From Bacteroidaceae bacterium (lineage in GTDB: Bacteria; Bacteroidota; Bacteroidia; Bacteroidales; Bacteroidaceae), in contig JAGAYH010000020.1 in NCBI GenBank assembly GCA_017940565.1, positions 1 through 58,056 on the forward strand: a stretch of 58,056 nucleotides of DNA. The letters are read 5' to 3'. The notes beneath the pieces were generated by a model. That model made no database searches. It was not told the DNA's origin and was given only the letters and a program-made list of their open reading frames with translations. Below, in pieces: positions 36,401 to 43,235 of the stretch. Positions within the stretch are counted from its first letter, which is position 1; every line of letters starts with the position of its first letter. Position numbers and translations under genes: made by a program.

Positions 36401-36775
36401 GGTAACGAGACCTACGAGTACGTGGTCTTCGATTCCAAGGACCGTCGCGTGGCCGGAACCGGTGTGGCGGATGTTGAAAGCGGCAAGCGCAAGGTGTTTG
36501 CCAACGGCAATGCATGTCAAGCCAAACAGGTGAAACTCACCCTGCCCAATGGCAAGTACACCTACGCCGTGCAAACCGTCAGCACCGCCTATGTGGGCTC
36601 CAAGTTCGTCACCGGCAAGTTCAAGATTGCCGCGGCCGGCATTGGAAAGAACAAGGTGAAAAAGAGCAAGGCCACGGCTTACTATTCCCTCAACGGCATG
36701 CAGGTGCAGGCAGACGCCCCGGGCATCAGCATCGTCCGCTACGAAGACGGTACGGCCAGGAAGGTCAAGAAATAA
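33488..36775 (+). CDS. Secreted ADP-ribosylglycohydrolase-fold protein with CBM-like, FG-GAP propeller and Fn3 domains
   Basis: 1095 residues with signal peptide (about 1-30). Residues 45-370 match the ADP-ribosylglycohydrolase (DraG/ARH) fold: GGWAAQTIGCAYGGPTEF, the acidic pair in YDDIYMDLTF (Asp100, Asp101, Asp105) and QDSDCNPSSAAGVLATMKG (Asp318, Asp320), which are the expected metal ligands. A beta-sandwich segment (about 390-520) follows. Seven calcium-loop repeats of the FG-GAP type come next (DYDNDGIQD, DFDGDGNLD, DFTGNGCLD, DFNSDGYMD, DVNNDGYPD, DWDGDGIVD, DMNNDGVVD), enough for a seven-bladed propeller. An Fn3-like domain and a short C-terminal tail close it (YYSLNGMQVQ to RKVKK). 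The usual substrate is ADP-ribose, but in this glycan locus the fold may act on a glycoside; inference only. Confidence 0.82.
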   Translation: MRKKATLRGFRALFTGVMLSLLPCTALLAQDGGDEGTVTLSKEVLMDKIKGGWAAQTIGCAYGGPTEFVYRGVMIPDATEIKYDEHHLKYYFDNIPTLYDDIYMDLTFMDTYYKHGLDTHVDSFALAFAHAGYSLWHANQQARYNILRGIMPPESGHWKNNPHADCIDFQIESDFAGLMSPGMPNAASAISDKIGHIMNYGDGWYGGVFIGAMYALAFVENDIETVVQKALQAIPKESKFYERINAVITWYKEDPTDWKRCWTLYNQYYSRDVGCPELILAPGNIDATMNSAYVVMGLLYGAGDFGKTMEISTRCGQDSDCNPSSAAGVLATMKGYSWIPEKWMPNLREVEDRVFSYTKISLNKAYQMSYDLALQMIEKYGGTVGENDVTIKVQTPETVRLEQGFPNMKPKLLTSNIEYLGQEKAGQNEFKFHGTGIVFYGNISYPDNKFVAQLEVTLDGEVDCVMPIPAAGHDRTADALYWKYELEDGPHTVSFKFLNAKSSANIKVDRAIYYVPDEEVEVPTLQPVIFNRWADAYTNGVSLDYDNDGIQDVFMTGSEMGVHLLNGTGESVHPGAYKENFYIGDIKNVDFFASLYPVDFDGDGNLDLVAFDAEPSGKTTDDGGPEGIFLGDGTGKFVLAKTIVYEEDGTTVDDDFNWTWIKSGDVADFTGNGCLDLVVVSDHAGYNNLLINEGVDETGAFKFRKRSYDTKDRYLILNKAWNQCAGYVKAYDFNSDGYMDFFLAGSNSSSATYYCLNTPDDPGKFSIKKFPTTRYVPSFDIADVNNDGYPDVYFSGEYKNGWFNQIYAYDSATDKFKLWNTLPWQNNDICMGYRSSVFVDWDGDGIVDIIQTGRSDTELSFGQNLDSRASKIRINYGDGTEWKDPILTAGSNMNTGILSDMNNDGVVDYLRNGSNDLAVSLDDLNYSRGNLFTATLNPSTTVYQPEAPVLNEPAIDSTTVTLSWEAPASAKGNETYEYVVFDSKDRRVAGTGVADVESGKRKVFANGNACQAKQVKLTLPNGKYTYAVQTVSTAYVGSKFVTGKFKIAAAGIGKNKVKKSKATAYYSLNGMQVQADAPGISIVRYEDGTARKVKK

Positions 36776-36798
36776 CTGGCTTAGTAGCCCATATTCGG

Positions 36799-36834
36799 AC
36801 GCGCGGCTTACCACAGGGTAAACCGCGCGTTTTT
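36799..36834 (+). terminator. Intrinsic terminator of the ADP-ribosylglycohydrolase-type gene
   Basis: Stem ACGCGCGG / CCGCGCGT extended by TTACC / GGTAA, followed by TTTTT. Confidence 0.85.
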
Positions 36835-37007
36835 GTCAAAACTTTTTACGTTAAAACCCAACGTTTTGTAACTCGTTTGTTATCACAGGATGCCAAATGT
36901 GGCAAATCAGAAACGGCGTCTCAAAATTTTGAAACGCCGTTTCTGCGGCCCGATGTCCGACTTCTGGGCACTGAAATCCGGCCCCTGTCCCCGGAGTGTC
37001 CAAAAAG
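36832..37007 (-). repeat. Composite intergenic element, copy D (opposite orientation)
   Basis: On the minus strand the element runs from CTTTTTGGACAC (about 37007) to AAAAAGTTTTGACAAA (36847-36832). The four array units start on the plus strand at 36910, 36931, 36952 and 36973, exactly 21 bp apart, with consensus GAAAnnCCGnTTTCTG. TGTGATAACAAACGAGTTAC on the minus strand corresponds to the GATGAAAATCAA-GGATTAC part of the other copies. The 164-bp distance between the end motifs is kept. It lies between convergent genes. Confidence 0.7.
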
Positions 37008-37017
37008 GTGAGCGCTG

Positions 37018-38952
37018 CTATGGATTCTTCTTCCAGATGAAGCGGTAGTTGAAGCGGCGGTTGGGGGCGGTGTCGCCGTCTGTGCAGAGGGAAATCACGT
37101 TCTGAAGGTCCGCCGGGTTGTCGGCCCATTTGAAATCGAAAGTGAGCGTGTCGCCGCCTTTCAGACGGATTAGCTGACGTGGAACGGCGAGTTCTATCCG
37201 GCAGTCGCTGACGGCGTACTTCAGCGTGCCGGCTTCCTGCCACTGGCGGGTGGCGTTGTCGTAGCGCATCAGAGTGGTCCGGGTGTCGTCCACAACCTTT
37301 TTATTAATAAGGTAATCGTATCCCTCCCAACCGGTGTTGGCGTCCTGGTCGATGTCGATGAAGAGGAGCATCCAGTTGTTGCCGCTGTGCGCCGTGATGG
37401 CGTTCGCCGCTTCGGCGTAGAAGTAGATGTTCTTCTTGTCAACGGCCACACGGCTCAGAATAATGTCGTTGCGGCCCGAACGGTTGGTGTAGTGGAGGTC
37501 TCCGTATCCGTTGTGGTCGCGGTGTGTCACGTCGTTGCGCGTGTCCCGGTACGCCACGCCTCCGGAGGCCCAGTCGTGGAACATCCCGTCCACCTGGATT
37601 TTCTGGCTGCCGGTGTTCTCGGGAATCTGGCGCACACCTTTGTAGCGGCGTATGTTCTCGACCATCTGCATGTAGTAGTTGTCGGTGTATCCTCCCTTCA
37701 TGGGGGCGATGGTGCGGTTGAACTCGGCATTGTATTGGTCCACGAAGTAGAACGGATTGCCTTTCCTGCCCAGGAAGTCGATGTTCATGTCCGCTTGGCC
37801 GGAGGGGTCCTTGCCGTTGGGATATTTTCCTGCCGTCCATTCGTTCCAGTCGTTGAGATAAATGAAATCGGGGTCAACCTGGAGGGCTTCGTCCCAACGG
37901 TCCTGGAAGTAGATGCCGTATTGGGTGGGGTTCTCGCGCACTTCGTCAAGGAAGGGGACGTAAGCCTTCTTGGGCATGTCTGTCTCGTTGAGCTCCGGCT
38001 CTTTGGTCCCGATGCGCCAACTCTTTCCCACGATGGAAATGGGATGCTGGGCCGGCGTGACGGAAAACTCCTCGAGACGTCCCCGGTGGGTGGCAGTGCG
38101 CTCTTTTGGCGAGTATGCGGCCACGTGCTCGTCGTTCAGCTCTTGGCCGAAGGACCAGTTGTCTTCCGTTCCGATATATCTCTTCCCTCCCCAGCGGTCG
38201 TAGCCCCACCACATGTTGCGCAGCGTGAAGAACGTTTTCACTTCTTCCGAATAATCGGCCACGTCGTGCTGCCCCCCGTTGGGGTTGGCGTCGAAAGTGG
38301 GAGTGGCGTTGTAGAGAAGCAGGGGCTTGCCGTCCCAATAGAACCAGAGGTCTTGGTATTTGGGCTCCTTGTAATATCTTTCATAAAGGCTCTGGACAAC
38401 GGAAATGACCTGTCCGTTGAAAGCCCAGAAGCAGAATTTGGGTACTTTGTTGCCCTCCGCCTTCATGGTCTCCATTGTGCGGAAAAGAACCTCCCATTCA
38501 TCCCAATATCTTACGGCATTCGTCACGTCAAGTATGAGCACGTCCACGCCGGCATCGGCCAGCATCGACAGGTCATGGCGTATCACGTATTCGTCCTGGC
38601 TCAGGAAATAACCGTATTCCGGCTCGCCCCAATGGTAAGAGCCTGTGGTCCATGCCGGGCTGTCGTTGTTGCGGGCTGCGTTGGGGTCTTGCTCCAGCAC
38701 TTTCGACACGTCGGCCTTATAGGGCTTCCCGTTGTGTAGATTCTGTGTGTGCCAGGTAATGTAGAAGATGCCCACGGTACGTGGCTTGTCGGTCTTAAAC
38801 TGTACTTCCCCGGCCGTCGGTGTCTTTCGCCCGACGCCGTCGGTGGCCACCCATGTGTCGGGGAAGATGTCCGTGAAGTAGTTTTCCTCAGGTATCTGTG
38901 CCTGTGCCGCTATGGCTGTCAAGCACAGGACCATTGTCAGGATTCGTTTCAT
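37018..38952 (-). CDS. Secreted GH71/GH99-like hydrolase with CBM9-like C-terminus
   Basis: 644 residues with signal peptide (MKRILTMVLCLTAIAAQA). The catalytic part resembles the TIM-barrel 'GH71/GH99-like' group: VGIFYITWHTQNLHNGK, YVIRHDLSMLADAGVDVLIL, DLWFYWDGKPLLLYN and the acidic FIYLNDWNEWTAGKYPNGKD segment. The C-terminal 190 residues look like a CBM9-type beta-sandwich (IQVDGMFHDWASGG, MLLFIDIDQDANTGWEGYDY). Enzymes of this group cleave alpha-glucan or mannan linkages. It faces the ADP-ribosylglycohydrolase-type gene tail to tail. The true linkage specificity cannot be given. Confidence 0.78.
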   Translation of the reverse strand: MKRILTMVLCLTAIAAQAQIPEENYFTDIFPDTWVATDGVGRKTPTAGEVQFKTDKPRTVGIFYITWHTQNLHNGKPYKADVSKVLEQDPNAARNNDSPAWTTGSYHWGEPEYGYFLSQDEYVIRHDLSMLADAGVDVLILDVTNAVRYWDEWEVLFRTMETMKAEGNKVPKFCFWAFNGQVISVVQSLYERYYKEPKYQDLWFYWDGKPLLLYNATPTFDANPNGGQHDVADYSEEVKTFFTLRNMWWGYDRWGGKRYIGTEDNWSFGQELNDEHVAAYSPKERTATHRGRLEEFSVTPAQHPISIVGKSWRIGTKEPELNETDMPKKAYVPFLDEVRENPTQYGIYFQDRWDEALQVDPDFIYLNDWNEWTAGKYPNGKDPSGQADMNIDFLGRKGNPFYFVDQYNAEFNRTIAPMKGGYTDNYYMQMVENIRRYKGVRQIPENTGSQKIQVDGMFHDWASGGVAYRDTRNDVTHRDHNGYGDLHYTNRSGRNDIILSRVAVDKKNIYFYAEAANAITAHSGNNWMLLFIDIDQDANTGWEGYDYLINKKVVDDTRTTLMRYDNATRQWQEAGTLKYAVSDCRIELAVPRQLIRLKGGDTLTFDFKWADNPADLQNVISLCTDGDTAPNRRFNYRFIWKKNP

Positions 38953-38991
38953 GATAGCAGTGGTGAGGGTTGAGTGCCTGTGAGCGATCGG

Positions 38992-40800
38992 TCAAGCTTC
39001 GTTGTAGCGTCCTGAGCGCTTTCTTTCCAGGTGGTCGAGAATGATTTTGCGCATGCGCATCGACTTGGGCGTCACTTCAACGTACTCGTCCTCCTTGATG
39101 TATTCGAGGGCTTCCTCGAGTGAGAAGATGACGGGAGGGATGATGTGAGCCTTTTCGTCGGTGCCGCTGGCGCGTACGTTGGTGAGCTGCTTGGCCTTGG
39201 TCACGTTGATGACGATGTCGTTCTCATGCACATGCTCGCCCACCACCTGTCCGCTGTACACCTGGTCCTGCGGCGAGATAAAGAACCGCCCGCGGTCCTG
39301 CAGCTTGTCCAGGGCGTAGGCATAGACGGTGCCGCTCTCCGAGGCTACCAGCGAACCGTTCACGCGGCGTTCCATGTCGCCCTTGTAGGGCTGGTATTCC
39401 TTGTAGCGGTGGGCCATGATGGCTTCGCCCTGGCTGGCGGTGAGTATGTTGGTGCGCAGCCCGATGATGCCGCGCGAGGGAATGTCGAAGGCGATGTTCA
39501 CGCGGTCGCCCTGCGTCTCCATGGCCGTCATTTCACCCTTGCGGCGGGTAATCATATCGATGATTTTGCTTGAGAATTCCTCAGGCACGTTGATGGTCAG
39601 TTCCTCTATGGGCTCGCAGCGCTGGCCGTCGATGGTCTTGTAGATCACCTGCGGCTGGCCCACCTGCAGTTCGTAGCCCTCGCGGCGCATGGTCTCAATG
39701 AGCACTGAGAGATGGAGCACACCGCGGCCGGAAACAATCCAGCTGTCGAAGTTTTCGCCTTTTTCCACCCGCAGGGCCAGGTTCTTTTGCAGTTCGCGCT
39801 GCAGGCGTTCCTCAATCTGGCGGCTGGTGCAGAACTTGCCCTCCTGTCCGAAGAAGGGCGAGTTGTTTATCGTGAAGAGCATCGACATGGTGGGCTCGTC
39901 TATCTTGATGGGGGGCAGGGGTTCGGGGTTCTCGAAGTCGCAGATGGTGTCGCCAATCTCAAATTCTTCCAGTCCGATGACGGCACAGATGTCGCCGGCC
40001 ACGACGCGGTCGGTCTTCACATGGCCCATGCCCTCGAACGTGTGGAGTTCCTTTATCTTTGTCTTCTCCAGCGAGCCGTCGCGGTGGGCTATGGTCACGT
40101 TCATGCCCTCACGGATTTCGCCGCGTCCCACACGTCCCACGGCGATGCGTCCCGTGTAGTTGGAGTAGTCGAGCGAGGTGATGAGCATCTGCAGCGTGCC
40201 TTCCGACACTTTGGGTGCGGGAATCACTTCCACAATTTTGTCGAGCAGGTAGGTAATGTCCTGCGTGGGTTTGCGCCAGTCCTCGCCCATCCAGCCCTGT
40301 TTGGCCGAGCCGTACACCACGGGGAAGTCCAGCTGGTCTTCCGTAGCGCCGAGGTTGAACATCAGGTCGAAGGCCATCTCGTACACTTCTTCGGGGCGGC
40401 AGTTCGGCTTGTCCACCTTGTTGACCACCACGATGGGCTTCAGGCCTATCTTCAGGGCCTTTTCAAGCACGAAGCGTGTCTGAGGCATCGGGCCCTCGAA
40501 GGCGTCCACCAGCAGCAGGCAACCGTCGGCCATGCCCAGCACGCGCTCCACCTCGCCGCCGAAGTCAGCGTGGCCCGGGGTGTCGATGATGTTTATCTTG
40601 ACGTCCTTATAGACGATAGACACGTTCTTGGACAAGATGGTGATGCCCCGCTCGCGCTCCAGGTCATTGTTGTCGAGGATGAGGTTGCCCGCCTGCTGCG
40701 GGTCGCGGAACAGGTGTCCCGCCTTGAGCATATTGTCCACGAGCGTCGTTTTGCCGTGGTCCACGTGGGCGATGATGGCAATGTTTCTGATGTTCTGCAT
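38992..40800 (-). CDS. typA: Translational GTPase TypA/BipA
   Basis: 602 residues from ATG 40800 ([20 protein letters not shown]). The longer frame to 40827 runs into the -7 box and is rejected. G1 is AHVDHGKT, G3 is [20 protein letters not shown] with the normal catalytic His, and G4 is NKVD. The C-terminal TypA domain is present ([50 protein letters not shown]). BipA helps 50S assembly and translation under stress and cold. It contrasts with the EF-G2 paralogue, which has lost the same histidine. Confidence 0.96.
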   Translation of the reverse strand: MQNIRNIAIIAHVDHGKTTLVDNMLKAGHLFRDPQQAGNLILDNNDLERERGITILSKNVSIVYKDVKINIIDTPGHADFGGEVERVLGMADGCLLLVDAFEGPMPQTRFVLEKALKIGLKPIVVVNKVDKPNCRPEEVYEMAFDLMFNLGATEDQLDFPVVYGSAKQGWMGEDWRKPTQDITYLLDKIVEVIPAPKVSEGTLQMLITSLDYSNYTGRIAVGRVGRGEIREGMNVTIAHRDGSLEKTKIKELHTFEGMGHVKTDRVVAGDICAVIGLEEFEIGDTICDFENPEPLPPIKIDEPTMSMLFTINNSPFFGQEGKFCTSRQIEERLQRELQKNLALRVEKGENFDSWIVSGRGVLHLSVLIETMRREGYELQVGQPQVIYKTIDGQRCEPIEELTINVPEEFSSKIIDMITRRKGEMTAMETQGDRVNIAFDIPSRGIIGLRTNILTASQGEAIMAHRYKEYQPYKGDMERRVNGSLVASESGTVYAYALDKLQDRGRFFISPQDQVYSGQVVGEHVHENDIVINVTKAKQLTNVRASGTDEKAHIIPPVIFSLEEALEYIKEDEYVEVTPKSMRMRKIILDHLERKRSGRYNEA

Positions 40801-40824
40801 GCGTACCTTTCTTTTTTCGGGGTG

Positions 40825-40832
40825 CAAAATTA
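40825..40832 (-). promoter_or_regulatory. -7 box of typA
   Basis: The minus strand reads TAATTTTG 24 bp before the typA ATG. Confidence 0.5.
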
Positions 40833-40943
40833 CGAATAAATGAGTGGACAGACAGCATAAAAAAGTGAGTTTTCGAGTGAAAACTTGTCCGAAACTAAGT
40901 TATTTGTCTAAAAAAAGAGTTGACGGGAGAAATATTGATGTTG

Positions 40944-41022
40944 CTAACTCCGTTTTCGTCCTTTCTAAATCCGTTTTCGTGCGAACTAACTCCGTTTTCG
41001 TTTTTACATTGTCCATCTTCGT
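40944..41022 (+). repeat. 21-bp-period intergenic array, four units
   Basis: CCGTTTTCG begins at 40950, 40971 and 40992, and the degenerate CCATCTTCG at 41013, exactly 21 bp apart. Full units read CTAACTCCGTTTTCG, CTAAATCCGTTTTCG and CTAACTCCGTTTTCG. It is the clearest array of the first type and lies in the 328-bp divergent gap between typA and the ECF sigma gene. Confidence 0.8.
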
Positions 41023-41128
41023 TCCGGCGAAACGGGGCTGAAACGGCAAAAAAATGCGGCGACGATGAAAAAAGTGCGTTTATTTCATTAACATTGCAGG
41101 CTCTAGAGCGTCTGCATTACAGAAGGAC

Positions 41129-41623
41129 ATGGATAACGAAGCGCTGACAGCTGAATTGGTGAGGTTACGCCCGCTCCTGTTGCGGGTGGCCCGCCGCTGG
41201 TGGGGCGGTGCCACGGACGAAGCCGACGATGCCGTTCAGGAAACCACCCTCCGCCTGTGGCAACTGCGCCACCGCCTGGACGAGGTGGACTCGCTGGAAG
41301 CCTTTGCCGTGCGTACGGTGAAAAACGTGTGCGTCTCGCAGCGCCGGAACCAACGTTTCGTTGACCTGCCCGAACCGACGGACGACGCCGAGCCCGGTCA
41401 CGGGACTTCGCCGCAGGCATTGCTCGAAATGAGTGAGGACGAGCGGCGCTTGGCCAGGGCCATTGCGGCTTTGCCCGAGTCGGAGGGCCGCATCTTCCGC
41501 CTCAGTCGCGACGAAGGCATGGCCGTGGGCGAAATAGCTCAGGCGTTGGGCTTCACGGAACGCAGTGTCAGTGCCCTGCTCTCGAAAGCGCGGCGCCGGT
41601 TGTGGGAGACATTGAAAGATTAA
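41129..41623 (+). CDS. ECF-type RNA polymerase sigma factor
   Basis: 164 residues. Region 2 is at about 8-70 (LLLRVARRWWGGATDEADDAVQETTLRLW, read as LRVARRWWGG then DDAVQETTLRLWQLRHRLDE), and region 4 at about 105-160 (AIAALPESEGRIFRLSRDEG then GEIAQALGFTERSVSALLS). It is a normal free-standing ECF factor, unlike the fused one near 1224. A probable anti-sigma factor follows after 23 bp, and the next two genes encode exported and outer-membrane proteins, so a cell-surface signalling role is likely. Confidence 0.9.
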   Translation: MDNEALTAELVRLRPLLLRVARRWWGGATDEADDAVQETTLRLWQLRHRLDEVDSLEAFAVRTVKNVCVSQRRNQRFVDLPEPTDDAEPGHGTSPQALLEMSEDERRLARAIAALPESEGRIFRLSRDEGMAVGEIAQALGFTERSVSALLSKARRRLWETLKD

Positions 41624-41646
41624 CAGTGAAAAATGATGACAGAACC

Positions 41647-42330
41647 ATGATAGAAACCCAAAAACAAGCGGAAACGCTGGTGAAAAAGTATTTTGACGGC
41701 CAAACGTCGCCGCGCGAGGAGCGCGAACTGCTGGACTGGTTGCTCACACACCGCGTGCCGGCCGAGTGGCAAGGGCTCGTCGCCCTGCTGACACCGGCCC
41801 TGTCGCCGGCCGAGGCCGATCACTGGCTGGCAGAGGACGAGACGGCGGCGTTTGAGACCGAAGCACCCTTCCGGCGTACGGTGTGGCTCTGGGCTGGTCG
41901 TGTGGCCGCCGTGGCGGCCGTGGCCGTGCTGGTCTTCATGATAGGCCATCGCCTGAGCGCCCCGCAACCGCAGCCGCTGATGACGGAAGCGGTGAAGCCG
42001 CAGCCACCGGTGGCGGAGCGCGTGGTGCCGGTTGCGGCGGATGTTGCAGAGCCGGTCGTGGCAGATGTCAAGCCTGCCACCCCGAAGCGTTCGGCCAAGG
42101 CCAAGCCAAAGCCTCAAACCCGACCCGAACTCTCGGCCGAAGAGCGAGCCCTGGCTTTTGAGAAGGCCATGCTCCGCAAAGAGGAAGAGATGTGGCAGCA
42201 TGAACTGGCTCGTCAGGAGTTGCTGCGCGAGTATGAAGAAAAGTTAGAGCGGGCCGAGCGCGAGTATGCCGATTATATGGCGCGGATAGAACAACTCGAA
42301 ATGCAGGATGAACCGCTCAATGTGATGTAA
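41647..42330 (+). CDS. Probable anti-sigma factor, single-pass membrane protein with coiled coil
   Basis: 227 residues from ATG 41647; the frame is open to 41602, but that start would overlap the sigma gene and add no conserved sequence. The cytoplasmic N-terminus (LVKKYFDGQTSPREERELLD) resembles the start of FecR-like or zinc-less anti-sigma proteins. A membrane helix lies at about 79-102 (VWLWAGRVAAVAAVAVLVFM). The periplasmic part is Pro/Ala/Val-rich and ends in a long charged coiled coil (LSAEERALAFEKAMLRKEEE onwards). The position directly after an ECF gene is the main evidence for the role. Confidence 0.65.
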   Translation: MIETQKQAETLVKKYFDGQTSPREERELLDWLLTHRVPAEWQGLVALLTPALSPAEADHWLAEDETAAFETEAPFRRTVWLWAGRVAAVAAVAVLVFMIGHRLSAPQPQPLMTEAVKPQPPVAERVVPVAADVAEPVVADVKPATPKRSAKAKPKPQTRPELSAEERALAFEKAMLRKEEEMWQHELARQELLREYEEKLERAEREYADYMARIEQLEMQDEPLNVM

Positions 42331-42351
42331 ATGACTTAAAGAAATAGAAAA

Positions 42352-43146
42352 ATGAAACCATTAAGAATTCTGACCGCGCTTGCGGTCGCTGCCATGGCGC
42401 TTGTTCCGATGCAGGCGCAGGAAAATGTGAAACGTGCCTTCGAGAGTTTCTACAATACGAAAGGTATCGAAGTGAGTAAGCATTTTAACGAACAGCACGA
42501 TGTGACTCAGCCCGACCGTCCCCTCTCGTTGTTGCTCAATGTTTACAATTTTAAGATGGACAAGGGCAAGCGTCGCTCTTTAGACAACGTCCTGACCGTT
42601 TTGGAGAATGAGCGTAACAGCAAGAATTGTTATTCCGTTTCGAGTCGTACGGCTGGCGATACCAACCAGGAACGTCTGGTGTACAGTAACGATATCCAAA
42701 AGAGCTATGTGATTGGTGAGATGAAGAACAGCCATTATGTGTGCATCTTGCTGTTGGATCCGAAAGATGCAACCAATTCCCACCGTTACGCATACGCTGT
42801 AGAGTGGGTGGAAAATGGCGGCATGATTGAAGGAAAACTGGTGGAAACCTACGGAAGCATACCTTCAGTGATTCAAAACAAGCCGTCAGGGAATTTAGAG
42901 GATTTCATGCGCAAGTTCAACTTCCAAATCAAGAAATTCCCCACCCTGAAAGACAAGCAAACCCGAACGGCGTCGTCCATGAGTCTGTTAAATATGTGCA
43001 GACAATATAAGCATGTATTTGTCAACCGTAACAAGGAACGGGAACAAGTGATAGACAGCTTGCAAAGCCTCATCAATTCACTGGATTCGCAGAAAGAATG
43101 GGATGCCGTCTTCTTCCTGCAGCAAGCCATGGAAACCATGATGTAA
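42352..43146 (+). CDS. Exported protein of unknown function
   Basis: 264 residues with a signal peptide (MKPLRILTALAVAAMALVPM, cut near QAQ). The mature part is alpha/beta and hydrophilic, with SYVIGEMKNSHYVCILLLDP and a Lys/Arg-rich helical end (MCRQYKHVFVNRNKEREQVI). I do not recognise the family. It is the third gene of the ECF sigma series and starts 21 bp after the anti-sigma gene, so it is probably part of that regulon. Confidence 0.6.
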   Translation: MKPLRILTALAVAAMALVPMQAQENVKRAFESFYNTKGIEVSKHFNEQHDVTQPDRPLSLLLNVYNFKMDKGKRRSLDNVLTVLENERNSKNCYSVSSRTAGDTNQERLVYSNDIQKSYVIGEMKNSHYVCILLLDPKDATNSHRYAYAVEWVENGGMIEGKLVETYGSIPSVIQNKPSGNLEDFMRKFNFQIKKFPTLKDKQTRTASSMSLLNMCRQYKHVFVNRNKEREQVIDSLQSLINSLDSQKEWDAVFFLQQAMETMM

Positions 43147-43183
43147 GCAATACAGAAACTTTTTATTCTTATAGTTAAATGTC

Positions 43184-43217
43184 GAAAGGCCTCGCCTGAC
43201 AGCGAGGCAGGCCCTTT
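43184..43217 (+). terminator. Possible hairpin between the exported protein and the barrel gene
   Basis: Imperfect stem AAAGGCCTCGC / GCGAGGCAGGCCCTTT without a clear T run. It could attenuate rather than end the transcript. Confidence 0.35.
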
Positions 43218-43235
43218 GTCTCAAAAAAAGAAAGT

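Noticed and set aside
41602-41646. Start of the anti-sigma gene inside the sigma gene
   Set aside because: The extra 15 residues show no conserved sequence; ATG 41647 gives the expected cytoplasmic N-terminus.
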